Source: Ruminococcus sp. (GTDB taxonomy: Bacteria; Bacillota; Clostridia; Lachnospirales; Lachnospiraceae). Taken from it: a DNA stretch of 39,725 nucleotides. The notes below the pieces were generated by a model, which saw only the letters and a program-made list of their open reading frames with translations, did not search any database and had not been told where the DNA came from. This document shows positions 1-7,959 of the stretch, one piece after another; position 1 is the first letter of the stretch, and each line of letters opens with the position of its first letter. Location: assembly GCA_023663085.1 (NCBI GenBank), contig JAMPIB010000036.1:1-39725 (forward strand). The letters are read 5' to 3'. The translations under genes were made by a program, and so were the position numbers.

Positions 1-52
1 CCTCGACCTACTGATTACGAATCAGTTGCGCTACCGACTGCGCTATTCCAGC
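1..52 (-). tRNA. tRNA-Thr(CGU), 5' part, cut by window edge
   Basis: Read on the minus strand, the sequence gives a 7-base acceptor strand GCTGGAA, a D-arm with stem GCGC on both sides of AGTCGGTA, and an anticodon stem ACTGA/TCAGT enclosing the loop TTCGTAA. The anticodon is therefore CGT, which reads the Thr codon ACG. The variable loop and the start of the T-arm run to base 1; the 3' half lies outside the window. A promoter and a leader with three stem-loops lie just upstream. Confidence 0.93.
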
Positions 53-60
53 TTAATACA

Positions 61-131
61 CACGAAAATCGCTACGCGATTATCGTGGGAAGAATGCTTT
101 GCATTCTTCCACCTCGTCGAGGAATTTCCTC
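61..131 (-). other. Leader of tRNA-Thr with three consecutive stem-loops
   Basis: Between the tRNA promoter and the tRNA 5' end, three hairpins follow one another. The first is a short GAGGAA/TTCCTC stem (119-131). The second is a perfect 10-bp stem with a TTT loop (88-110). The third is a 12-bp stem with one mismatch (61-87). No long T-run follows any of them, so they do not look like intrinsic terminators. The middle hairpin occurs again, base for base, at 35717-35739. They may be processing or stability elements of the tRNA precursor, or a dispersed palindromic repeat. Confidence 0.6.
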
Positions 132-143
132 TATAACAAAAAT

Positions 144-172
144 ATTATAAGGGGTAATTCCCATTTTTGCAA
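144..172 (-). promoter_or_regulatory. Promoter for tRNA-Thr
   Basis: On the minus strand TTGCAA (167-172) is followed after 17 bases by TATAAT (144-149), a strong sigma-A-type promoter. It lies just beyond the 3' end of the MscS-type gene and reads towards the tRNA, so the tRNA does not depend on readthrough. Confidence 0.75.
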
Positions 173-213
173 GCAGGAATTGTTTTTTCTTTAAAAAAAA
201 TGAAAATATGGCA

Positions 214-1089
214 CTAATCCCGCGTCTGCGGATCCAGATGCACGTCTAACTGATTATACGGAATCGAAATACCCGCCTCATCCAACGCGTATTTGATATT
301 TTCCGTCATTCTCCACTTACACTCCCAGTAATCCGCCGTCAGCACATGAAAACGGACATCCAGTATGACTGCGCTCTCGCCGAGCGAATCCACGAATACC
401 CGCTTATCCATATCCTGTAAGACCTGTCCGTCGTTTTCCAACAGCTTCATCAGCACTTCTCTCGCCTGTCTGATATCCGCCTGATAAGAGATACCCACGG
501 AAATATCTATCCTGCGGTCTGGCATCGCACTGACGTTTATCATGCTGGAATTGGAAAGGTCTCCGTTCGGTATGACGACCATGCGGTTATCAGCCGTCGC
601 CAGTTTCGTATAAAAAATCTGTATTTCCTGCACGGTGCCCTCGTTTCCGTTGGCGGCAATGATATAATCCCCTACTTTAAACGGTTTTAACAGCAATATC
701 AATATACCGCCCGCCAGATTGGACAGGCTGCCCTGCACGGCCAGACCAATAGCCACGCCGGCAGAACCAAGAAGCGCCACGACACTTGCCGCATCCAGAC
801 CGAAGCCGGAGGCAATGAACAGAACCAATACGACATATAAGGATATCCTGACAAAAGAAGTCAGAAACTGCGTAGCTCCTATATCCGCATTACCCCGCTG
901 CATGGACTTTCTGAGGATCTTACACACCCATTTGATGAGCCAGGTGCCGATAAAAAAGACCAGCAGCGCCAATACGACCCTGATCCCGAAACGCAGCGCC
1001 GTTTCGGGCAGTTTCTCGATATAGGACTGGATCAGTCCCGGATCTATTGTTTCTCCTGTGATCGCTTCAAGTTCGGCTAAATTATCCAT
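214..1089 (-). CDS. MscS-family small-conductance mechanosensitive channel
   Basis: This 291-residue protein fits the compact MscS family, which opens under membrane tension to release solutes on hypo-osmotic shock. Three hydrophobic helices lie at about residues 30-52, 75-96 and 100-132. The third carries the Gly/Ala-rich pore-lining pattern (GSAGVAIGLAVQGSLSNLAG). The soluble beta-domain follows, with the usual run KPFKVGDYI and VVIPNGDLSNS, and then a C-terminal alpha/beta domain. Length is close to the E. coli protein (286 residues). It starts nine bases after the glgB stop, so it probably belongs to the glgB transcript. The family call is secure; the ion selectivity is not known. Confidence 0.95.
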   Translation of the reverse strand: MDNLAELEAITGETIDPGLIQSYIEKLPETALRFGIRVVLALLVFFIGTWLIKWVCKILRKSMQRGNADIGATQFLTSFVRISLYVVLVLFIASGFGLDAASVVALLGSAGVAIGLAVQGSLSNLAGGILILLLKPFKVGDYIIAANGNEGTVQEIQIFYTKLATADNRMVVIPNGDLSNSSMINVSAMPDRRIDISVGISYQADIRQAREVLMKLLENDGQVLQDMDKRVFVDSLGESAVILDVRFHVLTADYWECKWRMTENIKYALDEAGISIPYNQLDVHLDPQTRD

Positions 1090-1098
1090 GTTCTACCC

Positions 1099-3699
1099 TT
1101 ACTTTTTCCCTTTTGTTTTCTTTTCCGTTCCTGCTGTTTTCGGCTTTTCCGCCTTCTCTGCCGTACCTGCCGTTCTCGGCTTTTCAGCCTTCTCTGCTGT
1201 ACCTGTCGTTTTTAGCTTTTCACCCTTCTCTGCCGTACCCGCCATAGCCGTTTTGGCCTTTTCAGCCTTGGCCATGACTTTTTTCAGCCGTTCCGCTGCC
1301 TCATTGGCTGCTTTGGCCTTTTCTCTGGCTTCTTCGCTCGCTTTTCTGGCCGCCTCTTTGGCTTCTTCAGCTTCTAAGGCTGTGATCCTGGCCGCCTCCT
1401 GCGCTTCGCGCCGCTCTTCCTCTTCTTTGGCCTTGCGGATCGCTTCGGCTTTGGCTTTCTCAATCGCTGCTTTTTCTTCCGGCGTATATGGCGTATAAGT
1501 AAATATGCTCAAAGAAAGCGGCGCGCTCACCATTTCTATGGCAAACGGTTTGCCATCCCATTCTTTCTCGATAGTCTGTATCTCTTTGCTGTTGACGATG
1601 CCGCTGCCGCCGTATGCCCGCGCATCCGTATTGAGAATTTCCTTATATTTGCCTTCATAGGGCACGCCGACGGTAAAATCCTGCTTCGCATTGGCAAAAT
1701 TAGCCACGACAACCAGCGCATCCTCTTCTTTATCCGCTTTGCGCAGATAGGAAAGCATGCAGGCCTGCGGTGTGATGCAGTTGATCCATTCAAAGCCTTC
1801 CCAGGAATCATCTTTACAGTACATCGCCGGGAGCGAAATATAAAGTTTATTCAGATCGGCCACTAATTTGTTCAGTTTCTTATGTTCCGCGTTTTCCAGC
1901 AGTTCCCATTCTACGGCGCGCGCTTCGTTCCATTCGTCATACTCGCCGATATCCTGACCCATGAAGAAAAGTTTCTTGCCGGGATGCGTCATCAGATAAG
2001 CATATGTCAGCCGCAGATTGGCGAACTGCTCCTTGCGTTCGCCGGGCATCTTGCCAAGCATGGTCGCTTTCCCGTGGACGACTTCGTCATGAGAAAAGAC
2101 AAGGACAAAGTTCTCGCTGTAGGCATAGATCATGCTGAATGTCAGATTATTATGGCATCCGGAACGGAAATAAGGGTCATTTTTGATATAAGATAAATAA
2201 TCGTTCATGAATCCCATGTTCCACTTTAGATCAAAGCCCAGGCTGTCATCTTCCACATCGCCCGTGACTTTAGGCCATGCCGTTGATTCTTCCGCGATCA
2301 TCAATACGTCGCCGTCTCTTTTTTTGACAATGGAATTCAGATGTTTTAAAAACTCCACCGCTTCCAGATTCTCATTGCCGCCGTACATATTGGCCACCCA
2401 TTCGCCGTCATTTTTACCATAATCCAGATATAGCATGGAGGCTACGGCGTCCATGCGGATACCATCGGCATGGTACTGCTCAATCCAGTACAGGGCGTTG
2501 GCGATCAGATAGTTTTTCACTTCCGGCCGGCCGTAATTATAGATCAGCGTCCCCCAGTGCGGATGGCTGCCCTGGCGCGGGTCAGCGTGTTCATACAGGC
2601 ATGTACCGTCAAAGTTGGAAAGGCCATAGGTATCCCGTGGAAAATGCGCCGGAACCCAGTCTAAGATAACGCCGATATCCGCCTTGTGCATCTCGTTCAT
2701 GAAATACATGAAATCCTCCGCCGTACCGTAGCGGGAAGTCGGCGCATAATAACCGATGACCTGATATCCCCAGGAACCATCCAGCGGATGCTCCATGACA
2801 GGCATCAATTCAATATGCGTATAATTCATTTCTTTTACATATTTGATGATCTTCGGCGCCAGTTCGCGGTAATTTAAATACGGCCTGTCGTCTTCCGGTC
2901 TGGCAAACGAACCCAGATACAGTTCATAAATGCTGATCGGCGTATTTACACCATGCGCATTATCTTCATAAAGTTTTTTACGTTTTTTCATCCATTTGCT
3001 GTCCTGCCAGTCAAAGCCGCCTATCTCACGGACAATAGAAGCCGTCTCCGGACGAAGCTGCTGGCCGAAAGCGTAAGGGTCTGCTTTCAGATAGGTGATC
3101 CCGCCCTTGGCCTTTAACTCGAACTTATAGCAGTCTCCCGCTTTGACACCCGGAATGAATATCTCAAAAACGCCGGAATCCCACAGTCTTCTCATCTGGT
3201 GCGTCCTGCCGTCCCAGCCGTTGAAATCACCCACCGTACTGACGCGCAGCGCGTTCGGCGCCCATACAGCAAAATAAACGCCTTCCGTACCGTCTATCGT
3301 CATCGGATGCGCGCCCAGCTTCTCATATACTGTGTAATGGATGCCCGCATTGAATTTCTCGGTATCTTTTTTGGTGATCTGCGGTTTGAAATTATAGGCG
3401 TCTTTTATTTTTTTCAGCGAGCCATCTTCATATTCTGCAATATATTCATAGGCAAAAAGTGTCTTTCCGGGAATCATCGCCGCGAAGTAGCCTTCTTCAT
3501 CGACACACTCCATCTGATAACTCTTATCGCCTGTCTCCGGCTGGATACGCACTTTTTTGGCACCGGGGATAAAAGTCTGGATAACGATATTGCTGCCGCT
3601 TACATGCGCCCCTAACACATGATGCGGATCATCCGATTCTGAATAGATAATGCCTTCGATCTCCGCCCAGTTCATCAATTTATACAATCTCTTATTCAT
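1099..3699 (-). CDS. glgB: 1,4-alpha-glucan branching enzyme with long charged C-terminal tail
   Basis: GlgB moves an oligoglucan from an alpha-1,4 chain to an alpha-1,6 branch during glycogen synthesis. From the ATG at 3699 the protein has 866 residues. That start has an AGGAAGGAG site; a longer reading from 3765 lies inside the upstream gene. An N-terminal carbohydrate-binding module is followed by a GH13 barrel with the nucleophile Asp417 (GIRMDAV), the acid Glu470 (MIAEES) and the stabilising Asp538 (SHDEVVHGK). The enzymatic part ends near residue 740. About 125 extra residues follow: an Ala/Glu/Lys-rich, probably helical stretch, then a 12-residue unit repeated three times. No other glycogen gene is in the window. 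The start overlaps the DUF1015 stop by eight bases (ATGAATAA). Confidence 0.97.
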   Translation of the reverse strand: MNKRLYKLMNWAEIEGIIYSESDDPHHVLGAHVSGSNIVIQTFIPGAKKVRIQPETGDKSYQMECVDEEGYFAAMIPGKTLFAYEYIAEYEDGSLKKIKDAYNFKPQITKKDTEKFNAGIHYTVYEKLGAHPMTIDGTEGVYFAVWAPNALRVSTVGDFNGWDGRTHQMRRLWDSGVFEIFIPGVKAGDCYKFELKAKGGITYLKADPYAFGQQLRPETASIVREIGGFDWQDSKWMKKRKKLYEDNAHGVNTPISIYELYLGSFARPEDDRPYLNYRELAPKIIKYVKEMNYTHIELMPVMEHPLDGSWGYQVIGYYAPTSRYGTAEDFMYFMNEMHKADIGVILDWVPAHFPRDTYGLSNFDGTCLYEHADPRQGSHPHWGTLIYNYGRPEVKNYLIANALYWIEQYHADGIRMDAVASMLYLDYGKNDGEWVANMYGGNENLEAVEFLKHLNSIVKKRDGDVLMIAEESTAWPKVTGDVEDDSLGFDLKWNMGFMNDYLSYIKNDPYFRSGCHNNLTFSMIYAYSENFVLVFSHDEVVHGKATMLGKMPGERKEQFANLRLTYAYLMTHPGKKLFFMGQDIGEYDEWNEARAVEWELLENAEHKKLNKLVADLNKLYISLPAMYCKDDSWEGFEWINCITPQACMLSYLRKADKEEDALVVVANFANAKQDFTVGVPYEGKYKEILNTDARAYGGSGIVNSKEIQTIEKEWDGKPFAIEMVSAPLSLSIFTYTPYTPEEKAAIEKAKAEAIRKAKEEEERREAQEAARITALEAEEAKEAARKASEEAREKAKAANEAAERLKKVMAKAEKAKTAMAGTAEKGEKLKTTGTAEKAEKPRTAGTAEKAEKPKTAGTEKKTKGKK
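1132..1239 (-). repeat. 36-bp tandem repeat inside glgB
   Basis: Three in-frame copies of a 36-base unit encode GTAEKGEKLKTT, GTAEKAEKPRTA and GTAEKAEKPKTA (residues 821-856). A partial fourth copy leads into the Lys-rich C-terminus. The copies differ at several bases, so the array is not a fresh duplication. Confidence 0.85.
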
Positions 3700-4957
3700 A
3701 TACTCCCGCTCCTTCCTCCTCTTCCAATGAATGGATAAATAATCCGCTGCGCAGTTTCGGTTCAAACCATGTCGATTTCGGCGGCATCAGCTTGCCGGCG
3801 TCGGAAACCGCAAATAAATCATGGATATCCGTAGGATACATGGCAAACGCCGCCTTACAGTCCGTTCTTACTCTTCTCTCCAGTTCTCCCAGTCCGCGGA
3901 TGCCGCCGGCAAAATCAATCCTCCCGTCACTTTTAGGGTCTAAGATACCGAGTACCGGCTGTAATAAATGTTCCTGCAAAATAGCCACGTCCAGATCTTT
4001 CACCGGGTCCCCGGTAAGCATCTCTTTTTTTATGGAAAGTTTATACCATGTATCTTTTAAATACATGCCTATCTCGCCTTTTTTTGTCGGATGATAAGCT
4101 GTCCTGCCGATTTTTTCCGTTAAAAATATCTCTTTTACCTTTTCCAGAAATTCTTCTTCCGTATAGCCGTTTAACGATTTCACGAGCCTGTTATAATCCA
4201 TGATATAGAGCTGGTCGTCCGGAAAAATGACCGCGAGAAAATAATTAAATGCTTCCTGCCCCGTGTAATCCGGGTTCTGTTCTCTCCTCTTCTGCGAGAC
4301 TCTGACCGCAGAAGCGCATCTGTGATGTCCGTCCGCGATATAGACCGCCTCTACCCTGGCAAATCCTTCCCGTATCGCTTCTATGGATTCTTTTTCATCA
4401 ATGACCCATACCCTGTGCGTAATGCCATCCTCCGCCGTAAAATCATATAACGGCTTCTTTTTCATGGCTTTTTCCACCTGCACCTGTATGTCGTCCCTTC
4501 TTCTGTATGTCAGAAAGATAGGCCCGGTCTGCGCATTGCAGATATCCACATGGCGAATCCTGTCCGCCTCTTTATCCGCTCTCGTATTTTCATGTTTCTT
4601 AATGATGCCGTTCTCGTAATCGTCTACGGACGCGCAGGCGGCGATCCCCGTCTGCGACCTGCCGTTCATGACAAGTTCATAGACATAATAAGCGGGCGTC
4701 TTTTCCGAAACAAACTCTCCGCGCGCTGTCATCCCGCATAACATATCATGCGCTTTTTCATAAACTTCCGGCGCATACATGTCATAATCCTGCGGAAACT
4801 GCGTTTCCGGCCTGTCGATACGTAAAAAAGTATATTCGTCTCCCTTTACTTTCTCTCTCGCTTCTTCCCTGCTGTACACATCATATGGCAGGGCTGCGAT
4901 CCGCGCCGCCAAGTCCTCCCTTGGACGAAATGCCTTAAATGGTATAATAGTAGCCAT
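3692..4957 (-). CDS. DUF1015 family protein (ParB/Srx-like motif)
   Basis: The 421-residue protein matches the DUF1015 family from its first residues (MATIIPFKAFRP). The two best motif regions are KHENTRADKEADR (121-133) and ADGHHRCASA (208-217). The second resembles the phosphate-binding motif of ParB/sulfiredoxin folds, which free-serine kinases such as SerK and SbnI also use. Biochemical function is unknown to me. It lies downstream of serC-serA on the same strand, separated only by an 82-codon gene on the other strand. The ATG at 4957 has a clear AGGAGAG site, and a promoter with a 17-base spacer lies at 5056-5084. A role around serine or phosphoserine is inferred from context only. Confidence 0.9.
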   Translation of the reverse strand: MATIIPFKAFRPREDLAARIAALPYDVYSREEAREKVKGDEYTFLRIDRPETQFPQDYDMYAPEVYEKAHDMLCGMTARGEFVSEKTPAYYVYELVMNGRSQTGIAACASVDDYENGIIKKHENTRADKEADRIRHVDICNAQTGPIFLTYRRRDDIQVQVEKAMKKKPLYDFTAEDGITHRVWVIDEKESIEAIREGFARVEAVYIADGHHRCASAVRVSQKRREQNPDYTGQEAFNYFLAVIFPDDQLYIMDYNRLVKSLNGYTEEEFLEKVKEIFLTEKIGRTAYHPTKKGEIGMYLKDTWYKLSIKKEMLTGDPVKDLDVAILQEHLLQPVLGILDPKSDGRIDFAGGIRGLGELERRVRTDCKAAFAMYPTDIHDLFAVSDAGKLMPPKSTWFEPKLRSGLFIHSLEEEEGAGVYE

Positions 4958-4999
4958 GCTCTCTCCTTTATAAAGAATGCCTGTCTTACAGCAAACCGT

Positions 5000-5046
5000 A
5001 GAACTTCTCCACGAAACAGCTTCTGCTGTGAGTGGCTGGAAGTTCT
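5000..5046 (-). promoter_or_regulatory. Structured 5' leader of the DUF1015 gene
   Basis: A 47-base stem-loop lies in the predicted leader. The outer arms AGAACTTC/GAAGTTCT pair over 8 bp. An inner CAC/GTG pair and a terminal ACAGC-TTCT-GCTGT hairpin stack above them. There is no T-run on either strand, so it is not an ordinary terminator. It could be a stability or translational element. I do not recognise it as a known riboswitch. Confidence 0.5.
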
Positions 5047-5055
5047 TCTCACATT

Positions 5056-5101
5056 ATTTTATCAAAAATGCCTGTACAGCACAAGCATTCAATGATAAAA
5101 T
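5056..5101. promoter_or_regulatory. Divergent back-to-back promoters
   Basis: A perfect 11-base inverted repeat (TTATTTTATCA at 5054-5064, its complement at 5093-5103) resolves into two promoters. Reading minus, TTGTGC (5079-5084), 17 bases, TAAAAT (5056-5061) serves the DUF1015 gene. Reading plus, TGTACA (5073-5078), 17 bases, TAAAAT (5096-5101) serves the 82-codon gene. The -35 boxes abut, so the polymerases must compete and the two genes are probably coregulated. Confidence 0.6.
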
Positions 5102-5161
5102 AACGATATTAAAACTGCTTTGGCAGTAAAATGCTCTTTATAGGGGAAAGGAAGTGAATCC

Positions 5162-5410
5162 ATGACGCCAGAACACGCCGAAATTCTTAATAAGATCAAC
5201 GCTTATGCTGAAAAAACACTGGCTGACATCGACCCGCAGAAAACGCCGGTTTCTTCCCAGCTTGAAACCTTGAGACCTGTTATGGAAGAAATTGCCGCCG
5301 AAAAAGGGATGTCCCTCGAAGATGTGTTCATCCTTTATATGGATCTTGCCAGCGAAATTGCTGTTAAGGCCGAAGAACAATTCCAGTCGGAACTGCGTGA
5401 TATCACCTGA
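5162..5410 (+). CDS. Small conserved-looking protein, unknown function
   Basis: An 82-residue acidic protein with no signal peptide, membrane segment or cysteine. The sequence suggests two or three amphipathic helices (about 5-21, 32-48 and 50-78). A strong ribosome site (GGGAAAGGAAG) precedes the ATG. The gene has its own promoter at 5073-5101 and ends before a bidirectional terminator shared with serA. It is therefore a genuine gene although I recognise no family. Its place between serA and the DUF1015 gene, with a promoter entangled with the latter, suggests a functional tie, but this is inference. Confidence 0.75.
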   Translation: MTPEHAEILNKINAYAEKTLADIDPQKTPVSSQLETLRPVMEEIAAEKGMSLEDVFILYMDLASEIAVKAEEQFQSELRDIT

Positions 5411-5439
5411 AAATGCAGCTCTGTATTTCCTGTTATGAG

Positions 5440-5471
5440 AAAATGCGCAAACCGTATGGCCTGCGCATTTT
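5440..5471. terminator. Bidirectional terminator between the 82-codon gene and serA
   Basis: A perfect 10-bp stem (AAAATGCGCA/TGCGCATTTT) with a 12-base loop lies between two convergent genes. The A/T ends give short U-runs on both strands. Confidence 0.75.
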
Positions 5472-5514
5472 ATATTTGCCTTTTTATGCCGATTTTATAT
5501 CAAGGCTGCTGAAA

Positions 5515-6678
5515 TTATTTGATGACCCTCACACGGAACACGCCATCGATCGACGCAAGTTTCTGAATGATCTCCTGCGAAGCGGGCGTTTCGATATCCA
5601 GCATGGTATAAGCCACCTCGCCCTTGGATTTATTGGTCATATCGGAAATGTTAATGCCGTTGTCGCCGAAACATGCCGTAAATTTTGTGATCATATTGGC
5701 AATATTTTTATGGAAAATGGCGATACGGCCCGCCTGTGAGCATACGCCCATATCGCATTTCGGATAGTTGACACTGTTAATGATATTGCCGTTTTCCAGA
5801 TAATCCATGAGTTCCCTGACAGCCATCTTCGCGCAGTTATCTTCGGATTCTTCCGTAGAGGCGCCCAGATGCGGGATGACGATACAACCTTCCTGTCCCG
5901 CCGTTATGGCGTTAGGGAAATCGGATACATATTTACGGATTTTTCCTGCATGGATACCATCTAAAACAGCCTTCTCATCTACCAGCAGGTCTCTTGCAAA
6001 GTTTAAGAGAATTACGCCGTCTTTCATCTTATCGATGGCTTCTTTACCGATCATGCCCCTGGTCGCGTCCATCAGCGGTACATGGATGGTGATGATATCG
6101 CAGTTTTCATAGATCTCGTCCACACTCAGCGCATGTTTGACATCGCGGCTTAAATTCCATGCGGCGTCTACGGAAACATAGGGGTCATATCCATAGACTT
6201 CCATACCTAAATGTTTCGCCACATTAGCCACCTTTACGCCAATCGCGCCCAGACCGATGATACCCAGTTTCTTATCATAAACTTCCGTTCCGGCGAAATT
6301 TTTCTTGGCTTTCTCCGCCGTCTTTGCTATATTTTCGTCCTCTCTATTTTCCAGAACCCATTCGATACCGCCTACCACGTCCCTGGAAGCCAGCAGCATG
6401 CCTGCGATCACCAGTTCTTTGACGCCGTTGGCGTTAGCGCCCGGTGTATTGAAGACAACAATACCTTTCTCCGCGCATTTATCCAGAGGGATATTGTTGA
6501 CGCCCGCGCCCGCTCTGGCTACGGCCAGCAGATTATCCGGCAGTTCCATATCGTGCATGGCCGCGCTTCTTACCAGAATACCATCGGCCTCCGCGATATT
6601 ATCAGTCTGCGCATACTGTGTGCTGAATTTTTCAATTCCTACTTTTGAAATAGGATTTAAACAATGATACTTAAACAT
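5515..6678 (-). CDS. serA: D-3-phosphoglycerate dehydrogenase
   Basis: SerA oxidises 3-phosphoglycerate to 3-phosphohydroxypyruvate with NAD, the first step of serine synthesis. The 387-residue protein has the NAD fold with GLGAIG (142-147), the active-site Arg229 (NFARD), His270 (PHLGAST) and a C-terminal ACT domain (about 318-387) that probably senses serine. The segment that carries the catalytic Glu of the E. coli enzyme (TEP after DVF) reads SDFPNAITAGQEG here, so the usual Glu-Pro is absent. I believe this DFPN form is typical of a clostridial subgroup. It starts 24 bases after serC with a GAGGAAGAG site and forms a serCA operon. Confidence 0.96.
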   Translation of the reverse strand: MFKYHCLNPISKVGIEKFSTQYAQTDNIAEADGILVRSAAMHDMELPDNLLAVARAGAGVNNIPLDKCAEKGIVVFNTPGANANGVKELVIAGMLLASRDVVGGIEWVLENREDENIAKTAEKAKKNFAGTEVYDKKLGIIGLGAIGVKVANVAKHLGMEVYGYDPYVSVDAAWNLSRDVKHALSVDEIYENCDIITIHVPLMDATRGMIGKEAIDKMKDGVILLNFARDLLVDEKAVLDGIHAGKIRKYVSDFPNAITAGQEGCIVIPHLGASTEESEDNCAKMAVRELMDYLENGNIINSVNYPKCDMGVCSQAGRIAIFHKNIANMITKFTACFGDNGINISDMTNKSKGEVAYTMLDIETPASQEIIQKLASIDGVFRVRVIK

Positions 6679-6702
6679 TTTCTCTTCCTCTTTTCCTCTT
6701 CA

Positions 6703-7785
6703 TCAGGCATTTTTTGCTTCAAAATCCTTCATAAAGGCAACCAGCTTCTCTACGCCTTCAATGGGCATAGCGTTATAAATGCTCGCACGCATACCGCCTA
6801 CGCTGCGGTGGCCTTTCAGATTGACGAAGCCTGCCTCTTCCGCTTCTTTGATGAATTTTGCGTTTATTTCATCATTTCCCGTTACAAAAGGCACGTTCAT
6901 CAGTGAACGGTCTTCTTTTCTGACAGTTCCCTGAAAGAGACTGCTCTCATCCAGAAAATCATATAAAACTTTAGCTTTCTTCTCATTCAGTTCTTTCATA
7001 GCCGTCAGTCCGCCGTTTTTAAGCAGCCACTTAAATACTTTGCCGCAGATATAAATACCATAGCAGGGCGGCGTATTATACAAAGAATCGTTATCGGCCT
7101 GTACTTTATATTTCATCATGGTAGGCGTACCCGGCAGCACGTCGTCTGTCAAAAGATCTTCTCTGATGATAACGACCTGTGTACCGGCAGGCCCTACGTT
7201 TTTCTGTACGCCGGCGTAAATCATGCCATACTTACTAACGTCCACAGGCTCCGATAAGAAACAGGAAGAAACGTCGGAAACAAGGATCTTTCCTTTCGTA
7301 TCCGGCAAAGTATGGAACTTAGTCCCGTAAATCGTATTATTCTCGCAGATATAAACATAATCCATATCGTCCGTGATCGGCAGATCGGAACAGTCCGGGA
7401 TATAGGAAAAAGTCTGGTCAGCGGAAGACGCCAGTTCTACCGCTTCTCCATAGAGTTTGGCCTCCGCAAAAGCCTTCTTGGCCCACTGTCCCGTTATGAT
7501 ATAACCCGCCTTACGGTTTTTCATCAGATTCATCGGCACGGATGCAAAGATAAGGCTCGCCCCGCCCTGTAAAAACAACACTTTATAATGATCGGGAACG
7601 TTTAATAATGTCCGCAGATCGGCCTCGGCCTCTTTGATGATCGTATCGTACACCTTGGAACGATGACTCATCTCCATAACGGACATGCCGCATCCCTTAT
7701 AATCTAACATCTCCTGCGCAGCCTCTTTTAAAACTTCTTCCGGCAGAACTGCCGGGCCTGCTGAAAAATTGTATACTCTTGCCAC
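6703..7785 (-). CDS. serC: Phosphoserine aminotransferase
   Basis: SerC converts phosphohydroxypyruvate and glutamate to phosphoserine. It is a 360-residue PLP class V aminotransferase that opens with the family signature NFSAGPAVLPEEVL and carries the PLP lysine at Lys195 (YAGVQKNVGPAG). The start is GTG at 7785, fixed by a GGAGGAG site and by the position of the conserved N-terminus. It is the first gene of the serCA operon, with a good promoter at 7867-7895. No serB-type phosphatase is in the window. Confidence 0.97.
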   Translation of the reverse strand: MARVYNFSAGPAVLPEEVLKEAAQEMLDYKGCGMSVMEMSHRSKVYDTIIKEAEADLRTLLNVPDHYKVLFLQGGASLIFASVPMNLMKNRKAGYIITGQWAKKAFAEAKLYGEAVELASSADQTFSYIPDCSDLPITDDMDYVYICENNTIYGTKFHTLPDTKGKILVSDVSSCFLSEPVDVSKYGMIYAGVQKNVGPAGTQVVIIREDLLTDDVLPGTPTMMKYKVQADNDSLYNTPPCYGIYICGKVFKWLLKNGGLTAMKELNEKKAKVLYDFLDESSLFQGTVRKEDRSLMNVPFVTGNDEINAKFIKEAEEAGFVNLKGHRSVGGMRASIYNAMPIEGVEKLVAFMKDFEAKNA

Positions 7786-7866
7786 TGTTTTCTCCTCCAG
7801 TCCTCTTAAAAATGACAGGGATATTTCTATCCGCAGCCACAGATTAAATTACAAACACCAAAAAGT

Positions 7867-7895
7867 ATTTTACATTTATCGTTACCGTTCGTCAA
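7867..7895 (-). promoter_or_regulatory. Promoter of serC-serA
   Basis: TTGACG (7890-7895), a 17-base spacer and TAAAAT (7867-7872) on the minus strand. The leader of about 75 bases holds a small GGATA-GAAA-TATCC tetraloop hairpin but no T-box or terminator. Confidence 0.75.
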
Positions 7896-7925
7896 TTCCC
7901 ATTCTGAAAAAGTTTCCAAAACAAT

Positions 7926-7956
7926 GAGCGCCCGTCTGACAGAAATCTGGACGCTC
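7926..7956 (-). terminator. Terminator after the L,D-transpeptidase gene
   Basis: On the minus strand GAGCGTCC pairs with GGGCGCTC (8 bp, one G-U) just after the stop codon and is followed by ATTGTTTT. It closes the ilvD-ilvB-ldt unit ahead of the serC promoter. The T-run is interrupted, so it may be leaky. Confidence 0.6.
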
Positions 7957-7959
7957 ACT

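Noticed and set aside
1058-1498. Long plus-strand open frame with repeated AFSAVPAV-like units opposite the glgB tail
   Set aside because: It mirrors the Lys/Ala-rich repeat of glgB in antisense, has no ribosome site and has a composition forced by the repeat.
5054-5103. Perfect inverted repeat resembling the ends of a MITE
   Set aside because: The arms are two -10 boxes of divergent promoters with 17-base spacers, which explains the symmetry better than a transposon does.
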